A stretch of 64,000 bases of DNA from G025836975 sp040391135 (GCA_040391135.1 JBEBYL010000009.1:1-64000); one strand, 5' to 3'. Shown: positions 37,438-50,164, counted from the stretch's first letter. The notes: a model not told the origin generated them from the sequence alone. Numbers and translations: made by a program.

Positions 37438-38144
37438 ACGCCCAGGTAGCGCATCAGCACCTCGGGCCGGCCGGCCAGCGCCGCGCTGTCCTGGGCCTCG
37501 ACCAGGCAGCCTTTTTCCAGCACCATGCAGCGATCGGTGTGGGCCAGCACCTTGCGATAATTTCGGTCGACGATCAGGGTCGACATGCCGGTGCCGCGCA
37601 CGGAAGCGATGATCCGCCAGATCTCCGCAATGATCAGCGGCGCCAGCCCTTCGGTGGCCTCGTCCAGTATCAATACATCGGGATTGGTCATGAGCGCGCG
37701 GCCTATGGCCAGCATCTGCTGCTCGCCGCCCGACAACTGCTGTCCGCCATGATCCAGGCGCTCGGACAAACGCGGAAAGGTCTCGAGCACGCGTTCATAA
37801 GTCCAGTCGTTGCGGCCGTCATAGCCCGGACGGGCGGCCACCTGCAGGTTTTCGCGCACATTCAGATTGGGGAATATTCCCCGTCCTTCGGGCACGTAGG
37901 CCACGCCCAGCCGCGCCACCTGGTAGGGAGCCGCTCGGGTGCAGTTTTTTCCACGCACGGTGATGGTGCCGCCGCTGGCGGGCACGTGTCCCATGATGGT
38001 TCGTATCAGGGTGCTTTTCCCCATGCCGTTGCGTCCCAGCAGGCCTATGGATTCGCCAGGGTCGATCCGCAGGCTTACGCCTTGCAGCACGTGGCTTTCG
38101 CCGTAATGGGCGTGCAGGGTATCGGCCAGGATCAAGGGGTTCAT
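37434..38144 (-). CDS. livF: Branched-chain/aromatic-acid ABC transporter ATP-binding protein, LivF type
   Basis: 236 residues from ATG 38144. Walker A GRNGMGKST is at about 36-44, the ABC signature LSGGEQQMLAIGRAL at about 138, and Walker B VLILDEATEG follows. It powers the importer encoded upstream. The H-loop area reads LIVDRNYRKVLAHTD rather than the usual LIVEQN, a mild deviation. Its start overlaps livG by four bases. It is the last gene of the ligase-hydrolase-liv run. Confidence 0.93.
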   Translation of the reverse strand: MNPLILADTLHAHYGESHVLQGVSLRIDPGESIGLLGRNGMGKSTLIRTIMGHVPASGGTITVRGKNCTRAAPYQVARLGVAYVPEGRGIFPNLNVRENLQVAARPGYDGRNDWTYERVLETFPRLSERLDHGGQQLSGGEQQMLAIGRALMTNPDVLILDEATEGLAPLIIAEIWRIIASVRGTGMSTLIVDRNYRKVLAHTDRCMVLEKGCLVEAQDSAALAGRPEVLMRYLGV

Positions 38145-38890
38145 TCGCCGTCTCCCAGATACGCCGTCTGCACGTCGGGGTTTTCGCGTATGGCTTGGGG
38201 CCGGCCATGGGCAATGACCTTGCCGTTGACCATGACGGTGATTTCGTCGGCCACCTTGAACACCGCATCCATGTCGTGCTCGACCAGCAGTACGGCATGC
38301 TCCGCTTTCAGCGATGCCAGCAGGTCCAGCATTCTCTCGGTTTCCTCCGGCCCCATGCCGGCCAGGGGTTCGTCCAGCAGCAGTACGCTGGGCCGCGTGG
38401 CCAGGCTCATGGCGATCTCGAGTTGGCGCTTGCGTCCATGCGAAAGCAGTCCGGCCACCTGGCGTACGTCCGGCTCCAGCCCCGCCAGGGAAATGGCCTG
38501 GTCCGCCGCCTCGTTGCTGTGGCGGCAGCGGCTGGCGGGGGCGGCCCAGTTCCAGAAGGCCTGGTGACCGGCCTGCGCGGCAAGGCGGCAGTTCTCGTGT
38601 ACGGTCAGTGACGGAAAAATGGTGGTACGTTGGTAGCTGCGCCCAAGGCCGGCGCGTGCGCGACGCGGCTGCGGCCACGAGGTAACTTCCTGGCTATGCA
38701 GGAAGATGCTGCCTTCATTGGGGGCGAGCTCGCCGGCCAGCACGCTGACCAGGGTGGATTTTCCGGCGCCGTTCGTGCCGATGACGGCATGCACGGTTCC
38801 GCGGGCAAGGGATAGGGAAACCTGGTCGAGGGCGGTCAAGCCGCGGAATCGGCGGCTTACGTTTTGCGCGGACAGAAGAACGTCTGTCAT
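38141..38890 (-). CDS. livG: ABC transporter ATP-binding protein, LivG type
   Basis: 249 residues from ATG 38890. Walker A GTNGAGKST is at about 37-45, the LivG-type signature LSHGRKRQLEIAMSL follows and Walker B is VLLLDEPLAGM. It overlaps livM upstream and livF downstream by four bases each, showing tight translational coupling of this importer. Confidence 0.93.
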   Translation of the reverse strand: MTDVLLSAQNVSRRFRGLTALDQVSLSLARGTVHAVIGTNGAGKSTLVSVLAGELAPNEGSIFLHSQEVTSWPQPRRARAGLGRSYQRTTIFPSLTVHENCRLAAQAGHQAFWNWAAPASRCRHSNEAADQAISLAGLEPDVRQVAGLLSHGRKRQLEIAMSLATRPSVLLLDEPLAGMGPEETERMLDLLASLKAEHAVLLVEHDMDAVFKVADEITVMVNGKVIAHGRPQAIRENPDVQTAYLGDGE

Positions 38891-39891
38891 GGTTTGGTCC
38901 TTGGGAGGGGCGCGAGCGTCGCGGCCGTGCGCCGGCCGCGCCATTGCGCCTGGATGCCGATCAGGCCGTTGGGCATGAGGGCCACCAATGCGATGATGCT
39001 AAGGCCGAAGGTCAGATGCCAATGGGCGGACCAGTCGCCGAACAAGGCCTGGGACTGGAAGGCCTCTTGCAGCAGCGTCAGGCCGGCCGCGCCCAGGATG
39101 GCGCCCCATAAACGGCCGCTGCCGCCCAGAATCACCATAAGCAGTACCAGGCCGGACTGTTCCCATGCAAGCAGCTCGGGATTGACGAAGCCGTCTTTGG
39201 CGGCATACAGCAGGCCGCTTGCGCCCGCCAACGCGCCGGCGATGCCGTAGGCGACCAGCTTGTAATTGAAGGTGGAGTAGCCCGCGCTGCGCATGCGCTG
39301 CTCGTTGATGCGGATGCCGGTCAGGGCCGCGCCGAATCGAGAACGCATCAGCATGGCCAGGAAGGCCCAGACCAGCAGCAGACAGGCCAGGGTGAACAGG
39401 AAGAAGCTGTAGGGGCTGTCGATATTGATCAACACGGTGTCCCCCAGGCGCAGTTCGGGTCGGAAGTACAGGTAGATGCCATCGCTGCCGCCGCCCACAT
39501 CGGTGTCATGGAAGACGTAATAGGCCATCTGGGAAAAGGCCAGCGTTACCATGATGAAGTAGACGCCACGGGTGCGCAGTGCCAGGGCGCCGGTCAGCAG
39601 GGCATACGCCAGCGCGCAAAGCATGGCGGCCGGCAGCAGCCACAGCAGGTTGCCCGGCCCCGATTCAGGCGAGAGCAGCGTAGTCGCGTAGGCTGCGATG
39701 CCGAAGAAAGCGGCATGGCCCAGGCTGACCAGGCCGGCGCCGCCTACCAGCAATTGCAGGCTGAGCCCGAAGATGGAGTAGATCATGATCTTGATCGCCA
39801 GGCTGATGTAGTAATCGTTGGCGATCAGGGGAAACAGGGCAAACAGGCACAACAGCCCGGCCATGCAAAAGAGGCGCAACATAGCGTGCAT
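38887..39891 (-). CDS. livM: ABC transporter permease, LivM type
   Basis: 334 residues with about nine to ten hydrophobic segments. The LivM-type core LQLLVGGAGLVSLGHAAFFG is near residue 45, and GGSGRLWGAILGAA lies in the C-terminal half, the region that couples to the ATPases. It forms the inner-membrane channel with LivH. It is followed by livG with a four-base overlap and preceded by livH by three bases. Confidence 0.93.
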   Translation of the reverse strand: MHAMLRLFCMAGLLCLFALFPLIANDYYISLAIKIMIYSIFGLSLQLLVGGAGLVSLGHAAFFGIAAYATTLLSPESGPGNLLWLLPAAMLCALAYALLTGALALRTRGVYFIMVTLAFSQMAYYVFHDTDVGGGSDGIYLYFRPELRLGDTVLINIDSPYSFFLFTLACLLLVWAFLAMLMRSRFGAALTGIRINEQRMRSAGYSTFNYKLVAYGIAGALAGASGLLYAAKDGFVNPELLAWEQSGLVLLMVILGGSGRLWGAILGAAGLTLLQEAFQSQALFGDWSAHWHLTFGLSIIALVALMPNGLIGIQAQWRGRRTAATLAPLPRTKP

Positions 39892-39894
39892 GAG

Positions 39895-40776
39895 TCAGCC
39901 TTGTTTGAAGAGCCCTTCGGGCCTGAACAGAAGAATGCCCGCCATCAGCACGTACACCAGGACGCCGGCGACGCTGGGGAAGAAAACCTGTCCGAACGTG
40001 TCGACGAAGCCCACCAGCATGGCGGCCAGGAAGGCGCCCTTGATGGACCCGATGCCGCCGATGACGACCACGACGAAACAGATGATGAGGACGCTGTTGC
40101 CCATGCCGGGGTATACCGATGAGACGGGCGCGGCGATGGCTCCGGCCAGCGCCGCCAGCGCGACCCCGATGGCGAACACGATGCGATACAGGCGGTTGAT
40201 GTCTATGCCCAGCGAGCTGATCATCTCGCGGTTGCTGGCCCCGGCCCGTATCATCATGCCCAGCCGGGTCCGGCCCAGCACCCAATACAGCAGGCCTGCG
40301 ACCACCAGGCATACGATGGAGATGAACAATCGGTAGACCGGATAGGTCATGACATCGCCCAGCGCGATGGAGCCGGCCAGCCAGGCCGGCGGCGAGACCC
40401 CATGCACATCGTTGCCCACGGCCAGGCTGCGCAGTTCCTCGAATACCAGGATCAGCCCGTAGGTCATGAGGACTTGCTGCAGGTGATCGCGGCGGTACAG
40501 GAAGCTGAAGAAGGCCCACTCAAGAAAATAGCCCAGGACGGTTGCCAGCAGCAGGCAGAGCAGTACGGTGACCAGGAAGCCTCCGCCCGCATACTGGGCT
40601 ACCACCGGCTGCAGAGCGAAGGCCATGTAGGCCCCGATCATATAGAAGCTGCCATGGGCCAGATTGATGATGCCCATGATGCCGAAGATCAGTGTCAGGC
40701 CGCTGGCGACCAGGAACAGCAACAGGCCGTACTGCACCGCGTTCAGGCATTGAATCAGGAATATGACCGGGTCCAC
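39895..40776 (-). CDS. livH: ABC transporter permease, LivH type
   Basis: 293 residues, typical LivH. The N-terminal membrane part is LNAVQYGLLLFLVASGLTLI, then GIINLAHGSFYMIGAY. VVIGGIGSIKGAFLAAMLVG lies in the C-terminal coupling region. It pairs with LivM. It is 15 bp after the binding-protein gene. Confidence 0.94.
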   Translation of the reverse strand: MDPVIFLIQCLNAVQYGLLLFLVASGLTLIFGIMGIINLAHGSFYMIGAYMAFALQPVVAQYAGGGFLVTVLLCLLLATVLGYFLEWAFFSFLYRRDHLQQVLMTYGLILVFEELRSLAVGNDVHGVSPPAWLAGSIALGDVMTYPVYRLFISIVCLVVAGLLYWVLGRTRLGMMIRAGASNREMISSLGIDINRLYRIVFAIGVALAALAGAIAAPVSSVYPGMGNSVLIICFVVVVIGGIGSIKGAFLAAMLVGFVDTFGQVFFPSVAGVLVYVLMAGILLFRPEGLFKQG

Positions 40777-40791
40777 GAAGGCTCCTTGCGC

Positions 40792-41949
40792 TTACAGGCG
40801 GCAGCCGCGGGCCGGATCGGCCAGCGCCTTGATGGCGACACCCTGGCTGACGTTCTGCTCGCCCTTGACCTGACGCAGGTAGATGTCCTGGATCGGGTTG
40901 TTGGCCTTGGACAAGGTGAACTTGCCGCGCGGACTGTCAATGGTGGCGGCACTCATGGCGCTGCGCATGGCGTCCTTCTTGGAGACATCGCCTTTGACCG
41001 CCGCCAGGCCGGCCGCCAGCAACTGGGCGGCGTCATAGCCTTGCACCGCATAGACGTCGGGCTGCATGGCGGGGTAGTTCTTGGAATAGTTTTCGCGGAA
41101 GGCATTGTCGCGCGGTGTGTTCAGCCCATCGGCATAGTGCAGCGTGGTGAACAGGCCTTGCGCCGATTCGCCCTGCGCCTTCAGGGTGCCGTCCGTCATG
41201 AAGCCGCTGCTTAGCAGGGGCACGGTCTTGCCCAGGCCTGATGCGGCGTAATCCTGGACGAACTTGACCGCTCCGCCGCCCGCGAAAAAGGTAAAGACCG
41301 CGTCGGGCTTGATCGATGCGACTTCCGTCAACAGAGGCTGGAATTCCACATTCGGGAAGGGCAGGGTCAGTTCCTTGACGACCTTGCCGCCTTGTTTCTC
41401 GAAGGATTCCTTGAAGCCGGCGATGGCTTCCTTGCCCGCCGCGTAGTTCCAGGTAATGGTGACGGCTGTCTTGTAGCCCTTGTCGGCGGCGACCGGACCC
41501 ATCGCATAGGACGGCTGCCAGTTGGAGAACGAAGTGCGGAATATGTTCTTGCTGCACAGCGGTCCGGTGATGGCGTCGGCGCCGGCATTGGGAATGATCA
41601 GCGTGGTGTCGGAGTCCTTGGCGGCCTTGGCCAGCGCCATGGCGACCCCCGAGTGGACCGTGCCCACCAGGATGTCGACCTGGTCGCGCTTGATCAGGCG
41701 GTTGGCGTTATCGGGTCCCTTGGATGGGTTGGACTCGTCATCCACCTGGAAGTATTCCAGATCCTGGCCGGCCAGCTTGCCGCCTTGTTCCTTCACATAC
41801 AGCTTGAAGCCGTTTTCGATGGCTTGGCCCAGGGCGGCGTAAGTGCCGCTGTAGGGCAGCATGAAGCCCACCTTGACGCTGGCCAGGGCATTGCCCCCCG
41901 TCAGTGCGAGGGCCGTCGCCATGGCGGCGCCTGTCAATACATGTTTCAT
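40792..41949 (-). CDS. livK: Periplasmic substrate-binding protein of the Liv-type transporter
   Basis: 385 residues. The signal peptide is LTGAAMATALALTGGNALA (about 5-23). The mature start VKVGFMLPYSGTYAALG and the region VDILVGTVHSGVAMALA are those of Leu/Ile/Val-type (PBP type 1) receptors, a family that includes binding proteins for benzoate-like aromatic acids. The position after a benzoate-CoA ligase gene suggests an aromatic acid ligand, not branched-chain amino acids. This is inference. Confidence 0.9.
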   Translation of the reverse strand: MKHVLTGAAMATALALTGGNALASVKVGFMLPYSGTYAALGQAIENGFKLYVKEQGGKLAGQDLEYFQVDDESNPSKGPDNANRLIKRDQVDILVGTVHSGVAMALAKAAKDSDTTLIIPNAGADAITGPLCSKNIFRTSFSNWQPSYAMGPVAADKGYKTAVTITWNYAAGKEAIAGFKESFEKQGGKVVKELTLPFPNVEFQPLLTEVASIKPDAVFTFFAGGGAVKFVQDYAASGLGKTVPLLSSGFMTDGTLKAQGESAQGLFTTLHYADGLNTPRDNAFRENYSKNYPAMQPDVYAVQGYDAAQLLAAGLAAVKGDVSKKDAMRSAMSAATIDSPRGKFTLSKANNPIQDIYLRQVKGEQNVSQGVAIKALADPARGCRL

Positions 41950-42014
41950 TTGTCTGCTCCTTTGGCTTTTTATGGAATGACTGCATTATGCGCAATGCGC
42001 GGTGTGGCGGTAAA

Positions 42015-42839
42015 TCAGGGATGGCGTGAATTGAGTTTATTCAGGAAGGCGCTTACCGCGTCGATGACCGTGGCGGGTTGATCGCGATGCGGCGAGTGGC
42101 CGCAGTCCGGAATGATGCAAAGTTCTGTCTGCGGAGCCAGGCGCTGTATGCCGCGTATTTGCTCCAGCGTGCCGTATTCGTCGCCTTCGCCTTGAATGGC
42201 CAATACAGGGCATTTGATCTTGTCCAGATAAGACTCGATGTTCCAGGCGCGGAATTCGGGATTCAGCCAGATATCGTTCCAGCCCCAGAAGGCGGAATCC
42301 GGATCCTGGTGATAGCGGCCCAATTTTTGCGGCAAATCGGTGTTCAGGTAGGCATCGCGCGCCTGCTCGATATTCGAAATGGTGATGTCCTCCACGAAAA
42401 TGTGGGGGGCGGCCACGGCGATGGCTTTTACCCTGTCCGGATACATGGCGGCGTAAAGCAAGGCAATGGAGCCGCCGTCGCTGTGGCCGAACAGGACGGG
42501 GCGCTCATCCGCAAGGCCCAGCGCCTGGAATAAAGCGGGCAGGGCATCGCGAGCCTGTTCGTGCATGAAGCCTACTGGCCATTTTTCGCCATGGGGCCGC
42601 GGCGTGCTGCTGCCGTATCCATAGCGCGAAAAAACCAGGCCGCGGCAACGGGCGGCCGCACAGACCTGGGCGGGCCAGTCTTTCCACATGGAAACCGATC
42701 CAAGCCCTTCATGCAGGAACACCAGAAGGTCGCTGCCTGTTCGCTCGGGCGCTATCCATTGGCATTCGATCGTCATGTCGCGCCCCATGGCGTCTACCGG
42801 GACAAGCTGGATGGCGGGGGCTGCAATGGCTTGATTCAT
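42015..42839 (-). CDS. Alpha/beta-fold hydrolase in the benzoate locus
   Basis: 274 residues. The nucleophile elbow is LFGHSDGGSIALLY (GHSDG, about 113-117). The catalytic histidine is probably in DCGHSPHRDQP near residue 250. Possible jobs are hydrolysis of a CoA thioester or of a lactone by-product of the box pathway. The substrate cannot be told from sequence. It is 9 bp after the ligase gene and 65 bp before livK, so co-transcription is likely. Confidence 0.85.
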   Translation of the reverse strand: MNQAIAAPAIQLVPVDAMGRDMTIECQWIAPERTGSDLLVFLHEGLGSVSMWKDWPAQVCAAARCRGLVFSRYGYGSSTPRPHGEKWPVGFMHEQARDALPALFQALGLADERPVLFGHSDGGSIALLYAAMYPDRVKAIAVAAPHIFVEDITISNIEQARDAYLNTDLPQKLGRYHQDPDSAFWGWNDIWLNPEFRAWNIESYLDKIKCPVLAIQGEGDEYGTLEQIRGIQRLAPQTELCIIPDCGHSPHRDQPATVIDAVSAFLNKLNSRHP

Positions 42840-42848
42840 GGGCCTGTT

Positions 42849-44396
<1,548 letters not shown>

Positions 44397-44541
44397 CGGG
44401 TGTCTCCGGAATTTTTATCGTATTCGTGCATGTGCGGGCGGCATTCGAGCTTGCGCTTCGGTGGCGTCAATATCTTGATGTGAGTCAACTTCCGCCGCTA
44501 CAGAATGGAAATTAGGGCTTTTGTTCTATCAAGTCAAGCAC

Positions 44542-44547
44542 TATAAT
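44542..44547 (+). promoter_or_regulatory. Candidate -10 box of boxR
   Basis: A perfect TATAAT is at 44542-44547. No good -35 was found at 17 bp (TTTTGT), which may mean weak or activated transcription. If used, transcription begins near 44554, after the ATG at 44550, favouring the GTG at 44580 as the translation start. A TGCA half-site overlaps its end at 44547-44550. Confidence 0.4.
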
Positions 44548-44579
44548 GCATGTTTATCGATAGCTTAGGGTTTTTCTGG

Positions 44580-45509
44580 GTGAACAAGAAACTACTAGAC
44601 CGGAAAGCAGCCGTGGCCCTGCTTGATTCCACCAGCGGCACAGACCCCTATCTGACCTCCCTGGGCGAACGGGTCCGGCGCATGCGCGCCATACGCGGCA
44701 TGACGCGCAAGGAGCTGGCGCGCGCGGCCGGGGTTTCGGAACGCCACCTGGCGAACCTGGAGCTGGGCGTGGGCAACGTGTCCATCCTGGTGCTGCGGCA
44801 GATTGCCCATGCCTTCAATTGCGCGATGGCCGAGCTCGTCGGTGACGTCACCACGGCCAGTCCCGAGTGGCTGCTGATCCGTGAAGTGCTTGATAAACGC
44901 TCCGAGCAGGAATTGCAAAAGGCGCGTGAAGCGCTGATTCAACTTTTTGACGATCCCGTTTCTTCCGGGCGCCGCAACCGCATGCGGCAAATCGCCCTGG
45001 TCGGCCTGCGCGGCGCCGGCAAATCCACGTTGGGCCGCATGCTGGCCGCCGATATCGGCTATCCCTTTGTCGAGCTTAGCGCCGAGATCGAGCGCGTGGC
45101 GGGTTGCGGCATTCTTGAAATCCACAGCTTGTACGGACCCACGGCCTATCGCCGCTACGAGCGGCGCGCCCTGGAAGAGTCCTTGCAGCTCTACCCCGAG
45201 ATGGTCCTTGCCACGCCGGGCGGACTGGTATCAGAGCCGGCCGCGCTGAACCTGATGCTGTCGCATTGCTATACCGTCTGGGTCAAGGCCAGCCCCGAGG
45301 AGCATATGGAGCGCGTCATGGCGCAGGGCGATTTCCGGCCCATGGCCGGCAATAACGAGGCCATGGCCGACCTGAAGCGCATCCTGGCCAGCCGCGAAGC
45401 TTTTTATTCCAAGGCCGACTGGGTGTGTTCGACCAGCCATGTCACCTTGGAGCAATGCTTTGAGGGCCTGCGCGCGCACATCCGCGAGGCGGCCGGCCTG
45501 GAGGCTTGA
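44580..45509 (+). CDS. boxR: BoxR/BzdR-type regulator: HTH fused to a shikimate-kinase-like domain
   Basis: 309 residues from GTG 44580. An XRE-type HTH (RRMRAIRGMTRKELARAAGV, then SERHLANLELGVGN) occupies about residues 20-75. After a linker comes a shikimate-kinase-like domain with the P-loop GLRGAGKSTLGRML (about 142-155). In BzdR and BoxR this second domain binds benzoyl-CoA, which releases the repressor from TGCA-containing operators. The same operator type is seen before boxC. ATG 44550 is an alternative start with ten more residues. It is divergent from the ligase operon and 173 bp before boxC. Confidence 0.93.
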   Translation: MNKKLLDRKAAVALLDSTSGTDPYLTSLGERVRRMRAIRGMTRKELARAAGVSERHLANLELGVGNVSILVLRQIAHAFNCAMAELVGDVTTASPEWLLIREVLDKRSEQELQKAREALIQLFDDPVSSGRRNRMRQIALVGLRGAGKSTLGRMLAADIGYPFVELSAEIERVAGCGILEIHSLYGPTAYRRYERRALEESLQLYPEMVLATPGGLVSEPAALNLMLSHCYTVWVKASPEEHMERVMAQGDFRPMAGNNEAMADLKRILASREAFYSKADWVCSTSHVTLEQCFEGLRAHIREAAGLEA

Positions 45510-45574
45510 GGGGGCAGGCGAGCGCGGTTTGGGGCGGCAGCCCTTGCGGCGGGCGAGGCGGTTTGGATTAAAAA

Positions 45575-45627
45575 TGCATTTTCATGCATGTTTTGTTGAC
45601 ACTGGATTTTATCTGCAATATTATGCA
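45575..45627 (+). promoter_or_regulatory. boxC promoter with two TGCA-N6-TGCA operators
   Basis: TTGACA at 45596-45601 and TATTAT at 45619-45624 are separated by exactly 17 bp. TGCA pairs with six-base spacers occur at 45575-45588 and 45614-45627. The second pair spans the -10 box and the first lies just upstream of the -35. TGCA repeats with such spacing are the known operator type of BzdR/BoxR, so repression by BoxR in the absence of benzoyl-CoA is well supported by inference. Confidence 0.85.
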
Positions 45628-45682
45628 TGAAAGGCCTTACGGCAGGCAATATTTTTCAGTTTCCAAAATCAGGAACCCTCTC

Positions 45683-47341
<1,659 letters not shown>

Positions 47342-47384
47342 CCCCGCTAATCATAACGACCGGAATACCCCTAGGAGAGCAGAC

Positions 47385-48812
47385 ATGTCGGGCATCAATT
47401 ATTCGGAAAAAATACCCAATAACGTCAACCTGTCGGGCGACCGCGCCTTGCAGCGCGCGCTGGAGCACTGGCAGCCCAACTACCTTCAGTGGTGGCAAGA
47501 GATGGGCCCCGAGGCCACCCATAATTTCGACGTCTACCTGCGCACGGCGGTCAGCGTGCAGCCGGACGGCTGGGCTCACTTCGATCACGTCAAGATGCCG
47601 GACTATCGCTGGGGTATTTTCCTGGCGCCGCAGGACGGCAATCGCAAAATACACTTTGGCGAAAACATCGGTCGCGACGTATGGCAGGACGCGCCCGGCG
47701 AGCATCGGGCCAATCTGCGCCGCATCATCGTGACGCAAGGCGACACCGAGCCCGCTTCGGTCGAACAGCAGCGCCATCTGGGCCTGACCGCGCCGTCGCA
47801 ATATGACTTGCGCAACCTTTTTCAGGTCAACGTCGAGGAAGGCCGCCATCTGTGGGCCATGGTGTATTTGCTGCACCGCTATTTCGGCCGCGACGGCCGC
47901 GAAGAGGCCGATGCCCTGCTGCAGCGCAATTCCGGCGACGAGGACAGCCCGCGCATCCTGGGAGCCTTCAACGAAAAAACGCCCGATTGGCTGGCGTTTT
48001 ACATGTTCACCTATTTCACCGACCGGGACGGCAAGTTCCAACTGTGCGCCCTGGCCGAATCCAGTTTCGATCCCCTGGCGCGCACCACCAAGTTCATGCT
48101 TACCGAAGAGGCCCACCACATGTTCGTGGGCGAATCCGGGGTGTCGCGCGTTTTGCAGCGCACCGCCGAAGTCATGAACGAATTGAAGACCGAGGACCCG
48201 GCCGCCTTGCGCGCCGCGGGCGTCATCGACCTGCCGACCATACAGCGTTACCTGAATTTCCATTACAGCGTGACCATAGACCTGTTCGGCGCGGACCAGT
48301 CCTCCAATGCCGCCATCTTCTACAGCTCCGGCCTGAAGGGACGCTACGAAGAGGGCAAGCGCACGGACGACCATGTCCTGAAGAACGATACCTATCGCGT
48401 GCTGGAAGTGGTCAATGGACAGTTGCGCGAAACGGAAGTGCCCATGCTCAATGCCTTGAACGAGGTGCTGCGCGACGACTTCATCAAGGATTCCATGGCC
48501 GGCGTGGGGCGCTGGAACAAGGTGCTGGAAAAGAACGGCATTGCCTTCCGCCTGCAGGTGCCGCACAAGGCTTTCAACCGCCGCATCGGCACATTGGCCG
48601 GCATCCGCGTCTCGCCGGAAGGAACCGTGCTGAGCGAAGAGCAATGGAAGATGCACGAGCATGAATGGCTGCCCACGCCTGAAGACCGTGACTTCGTCGC
48701 ATCGCTGATGGGGCGCGTGGTCGAGCCGGGCAAGTTCGCCAACTGGATCGCTCCGCCCGTCATCGGCGTGAACCGCCAGCCCATCAATTTCGAGTACATC
48801 CGCTTCAACTGA
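47385..48812 (+). CDS. boxB: Benzoyl-CoA 2,3-epoxidase subunit BoxB
   Basis: 475 residues, the standard BoxB length. It is the class I di-iron oxygenase component that epoxidises benzoyl-CoA with O2. Two carboxylate/histidine ligand sites are visible: VEEGRHLWAMVYLLHRYFG (about 148-166) and TEEAHHMFVGESGV (about 239-252). AGGAGAG precedes ATG 47385. It is 43 bp after boxC and one base before boxA. Confidence 0.97.
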   Translation: MSGINYSEKIPNNVNLSGDRALQRALEHWQPNYLQWWQEMGPEATHNFDVYLRTAVSVQPDGWAHFDHVKMPDYRWGIFLAPQDGNRKIHFGENIGRDVWQDAPGEHRANLRRIIVTQGDTEPASVEQQRHLGLTAPSQYDLRNLFQVNVEEGRHLWAMVYLLHRYFGRDGREEADALLQRNSGDEDSPRILGAFNEKTPDWLAFYMFTYFTDRDGKFQLCALAESSFDPLARTTKFMLTEEAHHMFVGESGVSRVLQRTAEVMNELKTEDPAALRAAGVIDLPTIQRYLNFHYSVTIDLFGADQSSNAAIFYSSGLKGRYEEGKRTDDHVLKNDTYRVLEVVNGQLRETEVPMLNALNEVLRDDFIKDSMAGVGRWNKVLEKNGIAFRLQVPHKAFNRRIGTLAGIRVSPEGTVLSEEQWKMHEHEWLPTPEDRDFVASLMGRVVEPGKFANWIAPPVIGVNRQPINFEYIRFN

Positions 48813-48813
48813 C

Positions 48814-50082
48814 ATGAACGCGCCCATACCGTCCAGGGTGTTGAACCAGCACCTCATCGACCCCGAGATATGCATACGGTGCAACACCTGCGAGGAAACC
48901 TGTCCCATCGATGCGATCACGCACGACGGAAACAATTACGTGGTCGATCCCGGCATCTGCAATCACTGCATGGCCTGCGTGCCGCCTTGTCCCACGGGCG
49001 CGATCGACAATTGGCTGAAAGTGCTGTCCGACCAGGCCTATTCCATGGAGGACCAGTTCGGCTGGGACGTCCTGCCCGCGGCGCAGGACATCCCAGCCGA
49101 GAGCCCCGCCGAGGAAGCACCGGCCGGTGTTGCCCTTGTCGCCGAGCCATCGGCCCCGCTGGATGAGGGCTCGCCGCTGGAAGGCGGCCCGTCAACCGGG
49201 GCGGGCGCCACCATACCGCCTTGGTCCGCGGCTCATCCCTACGTCAACATGTACACGCACAAGAATCCCGTCGTGGCCACGGTGGTGGGCAATTACCGGG
49301 TGACGGGCGACGATACCGAAAGCGACATCCGGCACATCGTCCTGGACTTCGGCACGGAGTCCTTTCCCGTGCTGGAGGGCCAGTCCATCGCCATCTTTCC
49401 GCCGGGCACCGATACAGCGGGCCGCCCTCATCATGCCCGGCAGTACTCCATTGCCAGTCCCCGCGACGGCGAACGCCCACGCTACAACAACCTGTCGCTG
49501 ACCGTGAAGCGGGTTACGGCGGACTACGACGGCAAGGCCGCGGCGGGCGTATGCTCCAACTATCTGTGCGACCTGAAGAAGAACGATAAGGTCAAGGTGA
49601 TAGGCCCCTTCGGCAACACCTTCCTGATGCCCAATCATCCCGACGCCAACATCATCATGATCTGCACGGGCACGGGATCGGCGCCCATGCGGGCCATGAC
49701 CGAGCGCTGCCGGCGCATGCTCAAGGAAACGGCATTCAAGGGCAGGCTCATGCTGTTCTTCGGTGCAAGGACCGAACGCGAGCTGCCTTATTTCGGCCCG
49801 CTCATGAATCTGCCCAAGGACTTCATCGATATCAACCTGGCCTTGTCGCGCGAACCGGGGCGGCCCAAGCGCTATGTACAGGACTTGATCCGCGAACGGG
49901 CCGCCGATGTGCTGCCGCTGCTGGACAGCGAGAATACCTGTGTCTATGTATGTGGCCTGAAAGGCATGGAAGACGGCGTGTTGCAGGCGCTTGACTCGGT
50001 GGCGTCGGAAGGGGGCCGCTCGTGGCCGGACCTGCATGCTCTATTGAAATCGCAAGGCAGGCTGCACTTCGAGACCTACTGA
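48814..50082 (+). CDS. boxA: Benzoyl-CoA 2,3-epoxidase reductase subunit BoxA
   Basis: 422 residues. BoxA passes electrons from NADPH to BoxB. Two [4Fe-4S] ferredoxin motifs sit at the N-terminus (CIRCNTCEETCP at about 19-30 and CNHCMACVPPCP at about 49-60). An Ala/Pro/Glu-rich linker follows (about 85-135), then a ferredoxin-reductase module with HARQYSIASP (FAD) and CTGTGSAPMRAM (NADP). The family architecture is complete. It begins one base after the boxB stop. Confidence 0.97.
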   Translation: MNAPIPSRVLNQHLIDPEICIRCNTCEETCPIDAITHDGNNYVVDPGICNHCMACVPPCPTGAIDNWLKVLSDQAYSMEDQFGWDVLPAAQDIPAESPAEEAPAGVALVAEPSAPLDEGSPLEGGPSTGAGATIPPWSAAHPYVNMYTHKNPVVATVVGNYRVTGDDTESDIRHIVLDFGTESFPVLEGQSIAIFPPGTDTAGRPHHARQYSIASPRDGERPRYNNLSLTVKRVTADYDGKAAAGVCSNYLCDLKKNDKVKVIGPFGNTFLMPNHPDANIIMICTGTGSAPMRAMTERCRRMLKETAFKGRLMLFFGARTERELPYFGPLMNLPKDFIDINLALSREPGRPKRYVQDLIRERAADVLPLLDSENTCVYVCGLKGMEDGVLQALDSVASEGGRSWPDLHALLKSQGRLHFETY

Positions 50083-50164
50083 AGGCCAGGGCGCGGCAGA
50101 CCCCATATTGTCTTTAGGGTTAAACTGCCTCGCTTACGAGTCAGGGAAATGTTCAGGTTTTGCC

